The position numbers and the translations under genes were made by a program. Shown here in pieces: positions 17,449 through 26,040 of a DNA stretch of 44,862 nucleotides. Numbering within the stretch: position 1 is the stretch's first letter; every line of letters begins with the position of its first letter. The notes beneath the pieces are model-generated. The model ran no database searches. It was not told the origin of the DNA and saw nothing but the letters and a program-made list of their open reading frames with translations. The DNA comes from Caldilineaceae bacterium bin34 (GTDB taxonomy: Bacteria; Chloroflexota; Anaerolineae; Caldilineales; Caldilineaceae), in contig MPMO01000040.1 in assembly GCA_002238555.1 (NCBI GenBank), positions 1 through 44,862 of the forward strand. The letters run 5' to 3'.

Positions 17449-18864
17449 ATGGCCGGCATGCACGGACAACCACCCAACATCCTTTTCATCCTGATCGACG
17501 ACCTGGGGGCCGTGGACCTGGCCTCCTTCGGGAGCAGTTTCTACGCGACCCCCAATCTGGATCGGCTGGCGGAACGGGGCCTCGTTTTCACCGATGCCTA
17601 CGCCAGCTGCCCGGTCTGCTCACCGACCCGCGGCAGCCTGTTGACGGGCCGCTATCCGGCCCGCATCGGCCTGACCGACTGGATCGACTTCGGGGGGCGC
17701 ATTCAGCCCGTGCGCGGCAAGCTGGTGGATGTGCCCTACATCCGGGAACTGCCGCGGACCGAGGTTACCTCCGCCTCACTGCTGAGGAGCCGCGGCTACA
17801 GCACCTGGCATGTCGGCAAGTGGCATCTGGGTTTCGAGGAGACCTACCCGGAACAACACGGCTTCGACGTCAACATCGGCGGCGGCTATCTGGGCGCACC
17901 GGGACGCGGCGGCTACTTCAGCCCCTTCGACATTCCCAATCTGCCACCCGGTCCGCCCGGCCGGTACCTGCCGGAAGTCCTGACGGACGAGGCGATCAAC
18001 CTGATCCGCAACCGGGGCGACAACCCCTTCTTCCTGAACATGTGCTTCTATCTGGTGCACACCCCCATCGAGGCCCCGGCCGACCGGGTGGCCAAGTGGG
18101 AGGCAAGGGTCCGCGAACGGGGCCTCGACCGGCAGACCGCGTTGGTGGAGGGGGAGTTCTTCCCCATGGAACACAAGCGGCACCTGCGCGTCACGCGCCG
18201 CATCCTGCAGTCCGATCCCGTCTACGCGGCGATGGTGGAGAGCATGGACGAGAACGTGGGCCGACTGCTGGACACGTTGGAGGAGGAAGGCATCGCGGAC
18301 GACACCCTGGTGGTGTTCACCTCAGACAACGGGGGGCTGTCCACCTCGGAGAGCTCGCCCACCTGCAACAGCCCCTACGCCGAAGGCAAGGGGTGGATGT
18401 ACGAAGGCGGCACGCGCGTCCCGATGATTGCCGCCTGGCCGGGCCGCATTCCCGCCGGCAACCGCACCGCGGAGCCCGTCTGCAGCATCGACCTGTTCCC
18501 CACCTGGCTGGCCCAGGCCGGGATTCCCGTGCCGGACCGCCTGCTCATCGACGGCGAGGACCTGTCGCCGGTCCTGTTCGAAGGGGCTGCACTGGAGCGG
18601 GATGCCCTCTTCTGGCACTACCCCCACTACGGCAATCAGGGAGGCACGCCCGGCTCTTCGATCCGCAGCGGGGACTGGAAGCTGATTGAGTTCTACGAGG
18701 ATGGCCGGCTGGAGCTGTACAACTTGGCGGAGGACGTCGGGGAAGACCACAACCTGGCGAAGGCGGAGCCGGAACGCACCCAGGTGCTGCACCAACGCCT
18801 CAAGACCTGGCGTGAAAGCGTCGCGGCCCGAATCCCGACACCCAATCCGGACTGGCAGGCATAG
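17449..18864 (+). CDS. formylglycine-dependent sulfatase
   Basis: 471 residues, full length for the arylsulfatase family. Asp17-Asp18 (LIDDLG) and the later TSDNGG (near residue 288) are metal ligands. CSPTR at 57-61 is the core CxPxR motif, in which Cys57 is oxidised to formylglycine. GRYPAR and HVGKWHLG are the usual flanking blocks. No signal peptide is seen, so it looks cytoplasmic. It converges with a radical-SAM sulfatase maturase gene, which is the enzyme expected to activate Cys57 without oxygen. The substrate is likely a sulfated sugar, given the Gfo/Idh neighbour, but this is inference. Confidence 0.92.
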   Translation: MAGMHGQPPNILFILIDDLGAVDLASFGSSFYATPNLDRLAERGLVFTDAYASCPVCSPTRGSLLTGRYPARIGLTDWIDFGGRIQPVRGKLVDVPYIRELPRTEVTSASLLRSRGYSTWHVGKWHLGFEETYPEQHGFDVNIGGGYLGAPGRGGYFSPFDIPNLPPGPPGRYLPEVLTDEAINLIRNRGDNPFFLNMCFYLVHTPIEAPADRVAKWEARVRERGLDRQTALVEGEFFPMEHKRHLRVTRRILQSDPVYAAMVESMDENVGRLLDTLEEEGIADDTLVVFTSDNGGLSTSESSPTCNSPYAEGKGWMYEGGTRVPMIAAWPGRIPAGNRTAEPVCSIDLFPTWLAQAGIPVPDRLLIDGEDLSPVLFEGAALERDALFWHYPHYGNQGGTPGSSIRSGDWKLIEFYEDGRLELYNLAEDVGEDHNLAKAEPERTQVLHQRLKTWRESVAARIPTPNPDWQA

Positions 18865-18872
18865 GCCGGCGG

Positions 18873-18890
18873 CCGGTCAGCCTTGACCGG
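18873..18890. terminator. hairpin between convergent sulfatase and maturase genes
   Basis: CCGGTCA-gcct-TGACCGG gives a perfect 7-bp stem across the junction and overlaps the maturase stop codon. There is no T-run, so termination is only possible. Confidence 0.35.
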
Positions 18891-20317
18891 ACACGGACCG
18901 CATCGCCTGCCGGCGACGGCCGCAGCAGGCCTTGTACTTGCGCCCGCTGCCGCACGGACACGGCGCATTGCGGTTGACGCGGGCCTGCGGTTGAGCCAGG
19001 CTGGCCTGATCGCGCTGCCGGTAGAGGTTCATGATTTCGGCCGGGGCCCGACGGGCGGCCAGCAGGCGGGCCATCGCCTCCATCGGTTCCCGAACATGGT
19101 TGAAGAAGGCCCGGTAGCCGGCACAGAGGTAGTTGAGGCCCTCCTCGCCGTCCGGGGTCTCGATGAAGCGGTTCTTGGGGCAGCCGCCGTTGCAGACGAA
19201 GCGCACCTCGCAGTCCAGGCAGTACTGCGGCAGGGTGTCGCGCTTGGCATTGCCGAACTGGTTCTGGGTTTCCGAACCGACCATCTCCAGAAGCGAGTGC
19301 TGCGCCATGTTGCCCAGCAGGTAGTCCGGCTCCACATAGTGGTCGCAGGAGTAGAGATCACCGTTGTGCTCCATGGCCAGTGCCGTGCCGCAGCTTTCCT
19401 CGAAGATGCAGAGGCCGGGCCGGTTGCCGGTCCAGGCGGCCAGGGCCACGTCGAAGATTTGGACGAACACCCGGCCCACATCGCGGCGCACCCATTCCTC
19501 GAAGATGGCGATCAGGAAGTCGCCGTACTGTCGATCGGTGACGCTGCGGTCCGTGACCCGGTTGCCTTCCTGGTAGCCGGTCTCGTTGTCCCGCTCCACA
19601 ATCGGAATGAACTGCATGAAATTCGTTCCAACCTCGTCCCTCAGGTAGCGGTACACCTCCAGCGGATGATGATCGTTGCCGGCATGCACGGTGCACAGGA
19701 TGTTGAACTCGACACCGTACTCCCGGAACAGGCGGGCGGCCCCCATCACCCGGGCGGGGGGGGGGGGTCCCCCCCTTTCTACGCGGGGCTTGTCGTGCAG
19801 GTTCGGCGGGCCCGGCCTTCCTGGGCGCCCCCGGCGGGGGGGTGCGGGCTCCCCCCTTGTCAACGCGGTACTTGTCGTGCAGTTCCGGCGGCCCGTCCAT
19901 GCTGAGGCCCACCAGGAAGTCGTTGGCGGCGAAGAACTCGCACCATTCGTCGTCCAAGAGTGTGCCGTTGGTCTGCAGGGCATTCTGGATGCGCATGCCT
20001 GGACGTTTGTACTTCTGCTGCAGGGCCGCAGCCTCCCGGAACCAGTCGAGTCCCATCAGGGTCGGCTCGCCGCCCTGCCAGGCAAAGGTGACCTCCGGAA
20101 CCTTCTGGGCCTCGATGTACTGCCGGGTGTACTCCTCCAGCAGGTCCAGCGGCATGCGGAAGTCCGAACCGGGATAGAGCTCCTCCTTGGACAGGAAGTA
20201 GCAGTAGGTGCAGTCCAGGTTGCAGATCGCACCGCTCGGCTTGAGCATGATGTGGAAGGAGTTGGGAGTCCTTCCCGGCGTCAGCGCCGGCGTGCCGGCC
20301 AGTGGTATCTCAAGCAT
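18877..20317 (-). pseudogene. anaerobic sulfatase maturase (radical SAM/SPASM), frameshifted, with SEC-C tail
   Basis: The ATG at 20317 starts MLEIPLAG. Cys32, Cys36 and Cys39 (CNLDCTYC) bind the radical-SAM cluster, followed by AWQGGEPTLMG and the GLSMDGPPELHDKYR block. The reading frame then shifts: an imperfect 82-bp tandem duplication (19751-19894) repeats the PPELHDK segment and moves the frame by one base. The second frame continues in family order with RVMGAARLF, ILCTVHAGN, the SPASM cysteines (CGTALAMEHNGDLYSCDHY, YCLDCEVRFVCNGGCPK) and ends in a SEC-C zinc motif (APCPCGSGRKYKACCG), an added tail. It is broken as read, but a sequencing error in the 12-G run at 19756-19767 or slippage there could restore it. 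It lies convergent to the sulfatase it should activate. Confidence 0.85.
19751..19894 (-). repeat. imperfect 82-bp tandem duplication with 12-G tract
   Basis: cttgtcgtgcag occurs at 19789 and 19871, and about 60 bp around each copy align. The left copy carries a run of 12 G (19756-19767) followed by T and 7 C. The period of 82 is not a multiple of three, which accounts for the frameshift in the maturase gene. Confidence 0.85.
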
Positions 20318-20346
20318 GTCAGGTGTCCTGCTCCCAATGTGTCTCC

Positions 20347-21381
20347 CTACCAGGAGATGTCCGCCTGGCGACCGGTCTCGGCGCTTTCCACGGCACCCAG
20401 CATCATGGCCAGGCTGCGAATGTTGTCCGTGCAGACGGTCTGCGGCTTGGTGCCGGCCGCAAGGCAGGTGAGGAACTCGTTGATGACCCCGCCGTGCACC
20501 GTGTATTGCAGTTCCGGCGACGGCGGCACCGCCATCGGCTCCACCGCGCGGAAAAAGCCTTCCGTGCCGGTCACGAGTTCGCCGCGAATATCCTCCTCGC
20601 CGTCCCAGAGCACGCTGCCGCCGGTGCCGATGGACCGCCAGTCGCAGTTCCAGGAGTTGTTCATCCCTTCGGCGCACCAGCTGCCGTTGTAGCTGAACAC
20701 CACGTCGTCCGTCATTTCGAAGATGCAGAAGGCCGCGGCGCCGTGTTGGTACCAGGATCCGGCCGGGTTCCATTCGTGGCAATAGACGGAGACGGGATCC
20801 TTGCCGGTGATGAAGCGCGCCTGGTCGAAGGAGTGGATGGCCATGTCGATGAGCAGGACATGGTCCATTTCGGCCCGGAAGCCCCCGAAGCGGGGGCCCA
20901 GGAAGAAGGTGGCCGCGACCGTGGAGAGCTTGCCCAGGGCCGGTGCCTGCACCATGTCGCGGTACTGGATGATCGAGTTCATGTAGCGCCGGTTCTGGAT
21001 GACCGCGTAGGTGCGGTCGTGTTCGGCAGCGGCCGCCGCCATGCGCTGCGCCTCCGCCATCGTCGGCGCCAGCGGCTTTTCGCCCAGGACATGGCAGCCC
21101 AGCTTCAGGGCGGTCAGGGTCACGGTCGGATGGGCCGCGGGCACGGTGCAGTCGAAGACGACCTGGGCGCCGGTGTCCTTGATCATGCGGACCTGATCGG
21201 TGCCCACGGGCACGTCGCCGAGGGCGAACTCCTGCCGCCGGGCCTCGGCCAGTTCGGGCACGAGGTCGACCATGCCCACGATTTCGACGTCGGTACGACC
21301 CTGCAAGGCATTCAGCCACGCGCGGCTGATGCCGCCGCAGCCCACGAGCACGGCGCGCCACTTGGCCTGGTTCTGTGCCAC
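20347..21381 (-). CDS. Gfo/Idh/MocA family oxidoreductase
   Basis: 344 residues from the GTG at 21381, which has AGGGAGG about 8 nt upstream; the longer frame starts with TTG at 21408 and lacks such a site. The N-terminal Rossmann fold has VLVGCGGISRAW (GxGGxxx, NAD(P) binding) and MVDLVPE after strand 2. GEKPLAPT is the conserved EKP motif. The C-terminal domain carries a MDHVLLIDMAIHSFDQARF-type block with the catalytic D/H pair typical of the family. It is probably a sugar or inositol dehydrogenase. It lies just upstream of the sulfatase maturase on the same strand (29-nt gap), suggesting one operon for sulfated sugar use. Confidence 0.88.
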   Translation of the reverse strand: MAQNQAKWRAVLVGCGGISRAWLNALQGRTDVEIVGMVDLVPELAEARRQEFALGDVPVGTDQVRMIKDTGAQVVFDCTVPAAHPTVTLTALKLGCHVLGEKPLAPTMAEAQRMAAAAAEHDRTYAVIQNRRYMNSIIQYRDMVQAPALGKLSTVAATFFLGPRFGGFRAEMDHVLLIDMAIHSFDQARFITGKDPVSVYCHEWNPAGSWYQHGAAAFCIFEMTDDVVFSYNGSWCAEGMNNSWNCDWRSIGTGGSVLWDGEEDIRGELVTGTEGFFRAVEPMAVPPSPELQYTVHGGVINEFLTCLAAGTKPQTVCTDNIRSLAMMLGAVESAETGRQADISW

Positions 21382-21553
21382 TGCTGACGCCTCCCTGGGG
21401 ACAGGCAAAGGTTGAGATTCGGGGTCGCATGCCGATCCTGTGACAACCGGGTCCGAGCCAAGACGGCACCCGACGGACAGGGGTTGCGAACGACGACCAA
21501 TAGTCTAGTCTACCTGTCCGGTCCGGAGAGCTATGGGACGGCGGTTTTTTGTG

Positions 21554-21559
21554 TATACT
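21554..21559 (+). promoter_or_regulatory. possible -10 box for the ferredoxin gene
   Basis: TATACT lies about 95 bases before the ferredoxin ATG, downstream of a T-run. No good -35 box is seen at the usual distance. Confidence 0.35.
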
Positions 21560-21654
21560 GCGAACGGTCCTGCAGGCAGGGGGTCAACCCGGCACCTGTC
21601 CCGTTGGTGCAGGCGGTGGAAGTCTTCAAACCGGGGGCAATTGGAGTTAGTCAG

Positions 21655-21927
21655 ATGACCCACGTAATCTTTGATGAGTGCATTCGCGACGGTGCCTGCG
21701 TCGAGGTCTGCCCGGTGGAGTGCATCATCCCCGGGGAACCCGAAGACGAGTGGCCCTGGTTCTACATCGACCCCGAGACCTGCATCGACTGCGGTGCCTG
21801 CGTGCCCGAGTGCCCGGTGGACGCCATCCTGCCCGAGGAGGATCTGCCCGAGGACCAGCAGTACTGCACCGAGCTGAACGAGATGTACTTCACCGAAGGG
21901 CCCGGCTACGCCGCGCTCGACATGTGA
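21655..21927 (+). CDS. two-cluster ferredoxin
   Basis: 90 residues, acidic, from the ATG at 21655 preceded by GGAGTTAG. The first cysteine set is CIRDGACVEVCPVEC (Cx5Cx3CPxxC) and the second is CIDCGACVPECP (CxxCxxCx3CP). The second is a classical 4Fe-4S site; the first departs from CxxCxxC spacing and resembles the first site of seven-iron (3Fe-4S plus 4Fe-4S) ferredoxins. It is a soluble electron carrier and could feed the radical-SAM maturase nearby, but the link is only by position. It is monocistronic, closed by a strong terminator. Confidence 0.9.
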   Translation: MTHVIFDECIRDGACVEVCPVECIIPGEPEDEWPWFYIDPETCIDCGACVPECPVDAILPEEDLPEDQQYCTELNEMYFTEGPGYAALDM

Positions 21928-21976
21928 TCGATCCCCTGCGCGGCGCCGTGCCGGCGGCACGGTGGCCGCGTCGCTG

Positions 21977-22016
21977 AGCCCGTCGGCACGGATGGCGTGC
22001 GGACGGGCTTTTTTTT
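21977..22016 (+). terminator. rho-independent terminator after ferredoxin
   Basis: AGCCCGTC (21977-21984) pairs with GACGGGCT (22002-22009) and is followed by a run of T to 22016. Confidence 0.85.
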
Positions 22017-22034
22017 GACCCGAGGAAGCAGGAT

Positions 22035-22832
22035 ATGGCTGAACAGGAAAAGGAATGGCAGTCGGTTGACTGGGAGGGCGTCAAGACCTGCCTGGTCATC
22101 ATGGCGCATCCGGACGACCCGGACATCTCGTGCGGCGGCACCGCCACGCTGATGGCCCAGGCCGGGATCGATGTCCACTACATGATCCTGACCAACGGGG
22201 ACAAGGGCAACCACAACCCGGAGATCACCCATGAGGAACTGGTGCTCATGCGCCAGAAGGAACAGCGCGCCGCGGCCGAGACCTGCGGCCTCAAGAACGT
22301 GATCTTCATGGGCGAGGAGGACGGGTTTCTGCAGCCGACGCGCGAGTTGCGCGAACGGGTTGTGCGCATCATCCGCAGCCTGCGGCCGGAGATTGTGATC
22401 TGCCAGGATCCCACGGCCTACACCTCCGGCACCGGCTACATCAACCACCCGGACCACCGCAATGCCGGCCTGGTCGCGTTCGAGGCCATCTTCCCGGCCT
22501 CGGACAACCGCATGTTCTTCCCGGAGATGCTGGACGAGGGTTTCCTGCCGCACAAGATTTCCCAGCTCTACATCACCCGCTTCAGCGATCCCAACACCCG
22601 CATCGACGTGTCGGCGGTGGCGGAAACCAAGATCAAGGCGGTGTTCTGCCACAAGTCCCAGTTTGCGGAACGGGAACAGCAGGCCATGCGCCGCTGGATG
22701 GACCGCTGGGGGGAGGAAAACGAGGACGGGACCCGCACCTACTGGGAACACTTCCAGGTCATGCGCTTCGAGCGCAGGCGCACGGACAGGGAAGTCGAGG
22801 AGGAAGAGGGCGAGCAGGACACCGACGAATAG
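22035..22832 (+). CDS. PIG-L/LmbE-family deacetylase
   Basis: 265 residues from the ATG at 22035 with GAGGAAG upstream. AHPDD at residues 24-28 and HPDH near 138-141 are the zinc-binding and catalytic motifs of PIG-L (LmbE-like) N-acetylglucosamine-type deacetylases. Length is normal for the family, and the last 25 residues are a charged Glu/Arg-rich tail. No signal peptide. Members act on N-acetylated sugar conjugates such as mycothiol or bacillithiol precursors, or on natural products; the substrate here is unknown. It is separated from the ferredoxin by a terminator, so it is probably transcribed separately. Confidence 0.88.
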   Translation: MAEQEKEWQSVDWEGVKTCLVIMAHPDDPDISCGGTATLMAQAGIDVHYMILTNGDKGNHNPEITHEELVLMRQKEQRAAAETCGLKNVIFMGEEDGFLQPTRELRERVVRIIRSLRPEIVICQDPTAYTSGTGYINHPDHRNAGLVAFEAIFPASDNRMFFPEMLDEGFLPHKISQLYITRFSDPNTRIDVSAVAETKIKAVFCHKSQFAEREQQAMRRWMDRWGEENEDGTRTYWEHFQVMRFERRRTDREVEEEEGEQDTDE

Positions 22833-23188
22833 CCGGCCGGGTGGGGGTTCAGGGCCGCGGGAAGGGTCCTCCCGTCAACCCGGCGAATTCCTCAAACCCA
22901 TTTTGATGGATGCAGGAGCCTTTCGGCTCCTGCCTTGCATGGCACGGCCACTCTTCACATCGTTGGGAACGGCATGCATGTCCGATCCGGTATCAGGAGG
23001 CGACAAACAGCCCCTGCCCATTCACAACGAGCATTGACCCCGGGGGCCGAGCAGGAACCTTTGTTGGCTGGTCACCCGACCTGCGACTCGGACTGAACTG
23101 CGCAACCATTAAGGCTCCGTCGGCCAACCTCAAGCACAACCGTGACCAAGCGGCAACCGCTTCCCGCCTTGGGCAATCGTCGAACCTG
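22833..23188. other. intergenic region with one hairpin
   Basis: 356 bases between convergent genes, with no gene supported. A perfect 9-bp stem, GCAGGAGCC-tttc-GGCTCCTGC (22912-22933), lies here and may end transcription of the PIG-L gene, though only a weak T-stretch follows. Confidence 0.5.
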
Positions 23189-24790
23189 TCAACGCGGACG
23201 ACGCGGCCCCAACTCCATTTCGGGAAAGTGCTCCTGCACCCACTGCATGACATCCCAGTTCCCCTGCTGTTCAGCCAAGCGGAACGCCCGTGCCGCACCC
23301 TTGCGCGCAACCTTCTTGCGGCCTTTGTGCGCTTCCGCCAACGCCATGTAGTACAGGGCCATGCTGTCGGCGGGGTTTTTGGACAACACGAACTTGAGGT
23401 CGGAAATCCCCGTTCTGTACTCCGCCTGTTCAATTCGGAGGCATCCCCTGAGCATGTAGGCATCGATGTAGTCCGGATCCAATGCCAGGGCAGCGGCCAC
23501 ATCGGAATGCGCCTTTTCGAAGTCGCACATCTTCATGTGGACTGCGGCACGCGCCAGCAATGTGTGTATCGATGTGGGAGCATATTCAAGTGCTTTGTGA
23601 AAATCCGCCAAGGCCTCCGGGTACCGCTGCAGGGTCAACTTGGCTCTTCCCATACAAAAGCGGGCTGCAACATCATCCGGCTGGAAATTGAGGGCTGCCT
23701 CGTAATCGGTGATTGCGTCCGTGTGCCTGCCCATCAGGCTTCTCAAGGCACCTCTCTGCATCAATGCCATGTACGGCATGCTTTGTATTTTGATCACGTG
23801 GCTGAAGTCCTGCTCCGCCGAGTCGAACCGCCGGCACAGTTGGCGGATCAAACCCCGGTGGTACCTCAGGTCGATGTCATGCCGCCACCGCTCCACAGCG
23901 CCGTCCATGACTTGCAGGGCGCCTTCGTGCCTGTCGGCCAGAAACAAGACATTCGACCGGAGTCGGGGAATGATGGTTGAACCAGGGTCGATTTCCGCGG
24001 CACGCTCCAAGTCCGCCAAGGCCTGGGGATACCTGCCCGTGAACATGAACGCGCGAGCCCTTTGGACATAGCCCTCCCGATAGCCGGGCTTGAGTGCGAG
24101 CGCCCGGCCCAACTGCTTCCTGGCAGGCCTGTACAGCTCGGCGTTGATCAGACACCGTGACAAGGCCACGATGGCCGGTACGTAGTCGGGATCCAGTGCG
24201 AGCGCCGCGCTGAAATCCTCGCTGGCATCCGCTTCGGCTATACGGTGACCAATCCGGGCCACGATTTCGCTGCGCGGCCAGCGCGGGTCGGCCTTGGTGG
24301 CCAGTTCCAGATCCTCATAGGGGACGTACGGCCCATCCATGTTCATCCACGCGATGCCCCTGATCACATAGGCGGGAACATAGTCGGGGTCCAGCTCGAC
24401 CGCCTTGTCGAGATCGTTGAAGGCTTCCTCTCGCTGGCCGAGGCACCACCTGGCGGCCCCCCTGTAGGTGAATCTGAAGGCAGACGGTTCCTCGGCTACG
24501 ATGTTCTCAAGCACCTGCAACGGGAATCCCTTGGGGGCGTTGGGCCGGGGATCCGACGCAACCGCCCGGACCGTGAACGAATCTGTGTAGAGTTCACCCG
24601 TTGAATCCCCTGACGCCTTCGGCGAAGCCTCCGGGTCCAAACCGGCAGCGGCCATTGTGTCGGCCAGCAGTGAGAAAAACCGGTTGGCTTGGAGCGGATT
24701 GTCGAGATCAAGTTCCGATACAGGCTCGTGCCTGACTTCCAGGACAAGCCCGTCATCCGGATGGGGTTGAGATTGAGATGTCCCATTCAT
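23189..24790 (-). CDS. TPR-repeat protein
   Basis: 533 residues. After a unique N-terminal part (about 130 residues) the protein is built of degenerate 34-residue tetratricopeptide repeats, seen as recurring A-x2-LDPDYVPA and A-L-A-D-L/F blocks, for example ALALKPGYREGYVQRARAF and AALALDPDYIDAYMLRGCLR. No signal peptide, membrane segment or catalytic domain is visible, so it is probably a cytoplasmic scaffold. It is a clear paralogue of the frameshifted gene at 26041-27778; the shared C-terminal pattern is EQQGxxxxMxxVxEHxPExxxxPR. Function unknown. Confidence 0.85.
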   Translation of the reverse strand: MNGTSQSQPHPDDGLVLEVRHEPVSELDLDNPLQANRFFSLLADTMAAAGLDPEASPKASGDSTGELYTDSFTVRAVASDPRPNAPKGFPLQVLENIVAEEPSAFRFTYRGAARWCLGQREEAFNDLDKAVELDPDYVPAYVIRGIAWMNMDGPYVPYEDLELATKADPRWPRSEIVARIGHRIAEADASEDFSAALALDPDYVPAIVALSRCLINAELYRPARKQLGRALALKPGYREGYVQRARAFMFTGRYPQALADLERAAEIDPGSTIIPRLRSNVLFLADRHEGALQVMDGAVERWRHDIDLRYHRGLIRQLCRRFDSAEQDFSHVIKIQSMPYMALMQRGALRSLMGRHTDAITDYEAALNFQPDDVAARFCMGRAKLTLQRYPEALADFHKALEYAPTSIHTLLARAAVHMKMCDFEKAHSDVAAALALDPDYIDAYMLRGCLRIEQAEYRTGISDLKFVLSKNPADSMALYYMALAEAHKGRKKVARKGAARAFRLAEQQGNWDVMQWVQEHFPEMELGPRRPR

Positions 24791-25255
24791 GAGAGCTGGG
24801 GGGTGTTGGCAAGGACAGTGACGATTCGTTGCGCCCGCAATCGGCGGGGCTGTTCAGCACAACCGATCACAGGGTCACCGGCGGCATGAACCGGGCCCGC
24901 GAGCAACAAGGAACTCGGTTTATCCAAACATCATACGGAAATCGGCCCATGGGCCGGTCGTCGCACAACATCCCTTGACGTGTCCCCACGCAGGCCAGCC
25001 AAGGGATCGCCTCCGCATCGGGAACAGCACTGCCGGCGAACCCGATCCGCCGGGAAACATGCAGGAAGGCGGGATCGGCAGAGTGCAGGGCCTGCGACAC
25101 TTTCCGGCTGTTTGGCTCCTGCTTCGTGTTGGCCGACAGGCTGGGCCAACACAAGGGAAAGGCTGAACCTGTTCGTGCATCCCCAGACAAGGATGACGGT
25201 TATGGTCAAGCCCTTTGCCTGACCCAAGCGACGATCGAACACAGCTTCGGCTTCC

Positions 25256-25287
25256 CTTGGCTCGACTTTGTACAAAGTCGAGCCAAG
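25256..25287. repeat. 32-bp perfect palindrome
   Basis: CTTGGCTCGACTTTGT is followed at once by its exact reverse complement, with no loop. It could be a cruciform or recombination site, a protein-binding site, or the scar of an inversion. No T-run follows, so it is not a standard terminator. Confidence 0.9.
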
Positions 25288-25319
25288 TACCAGCAGAGTT
25301 GAGCGTGGAGCCTCGGTAC

Positions 25320-25720
25320 ATGGCAGAGGAGGTGCAGACACTGTGCGGCCAGCTGGCCGCAGCCACACTGCAGCACATGGAGCAGCACATGGACCAAGCA
25401 CCGCGGGATGTCCGGTATGCGCGCTGGGTGGAAGATGCACCCCTGGGTGGCCTCTGGAGCACCTGGAGCCAAGTTCACTGGACCGTTATCGAGAAGGTCG
25501 CCAGGAGGGTCGGCGGGAAGGCGTAATCGAAGAACGGCAGGTCATGCTGCGGCAGCTTGCGGACATGCTGCTCACATCCCCGACCATGCGGGACCGGGTA
25601 CTGCTGCAGCTGGAAACGGAACCGCCGGACCGATGGCCCACCAGCGAAGACATCGTGCATCTGAGCCAATTGCCCTCCGACCCGGACGATTGGGACTTTA
25701 CGCCCCGCGGGGCGGGATAA
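25320..25720 (+). pseudogene. degraded relic resembling the C-terminus of an Rpn-type protein
   Basis: Two overlapping frames, shifted near 25454, give MAEEVQTLCGQLAAA and then LEHLEPSSLDRYREGRQEGRRE-type residues, followed by MLRQLADMLL and RVLLQLE to a stop at 25720. The repeated EGRxEGRxEG helix followed by a Leu-rich tail is typical of the ends of Rpn/PD-(D/E)XK transposase-like proteins. The nuclease core is missing. Confidence in the family is low; confidence that it is not a working gene is higher. Confidence 0.4.
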
Positions 25721-26040
25721 TTGCCTGGTTGTACCCAGGCCAAGATGCCCGGGAAGTGCCGTTGACATCCATTCACACCTGGTTTGCGGCAGGAAAGCCA
25801 CTTCCGGAAGTCGCAGTTCCTGGTTCAGGCGTGTCCGGTCCCCATCGAAGACGGGCGGACCGTATCAACTCGTGGACTGGAGGCCGGTACCGGGTTGACG
25901 CGGTGGCGCGGTTTCAGGCGACCGATCCCCTGCCATGCCGCGGTACGCATGCGAGGTCGCCTGGCCCAATGCACGAGGGATGCGGTACGGCGAGAAGCGG
26001 CGGTCGGTTGACGCCACGGAGGGATTGACTGTCAACCCCT

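Larger units (their letters stand above)
24791..26040. other. gene-poor region between the two TPR genes
   Basis: 1,250 bases with only a degraded coding relic (25320-25720) and a 32-bp palindrome (25256-25287), both listed separately. Other open frames here show no domain and are probably chance frames in GC-rich DNA. Confidence 0.6.

Noticed and set aside
18883..19905. A 340-codon plus-strand frame opposite the sulfatase maturase
   Set aside because: Shadow of the GC-rich maturase gene; it has no domain and no ribosome site, while the minus-strand reading shows all radical-SAM and SPASM motifs.
20302..21387. A 361-codon plus-strand frame
   Set aside because: Antisense shadow of the Gfo/Idh oxidoreductase, rich in Arg, His and Gly without any recognisable fold.
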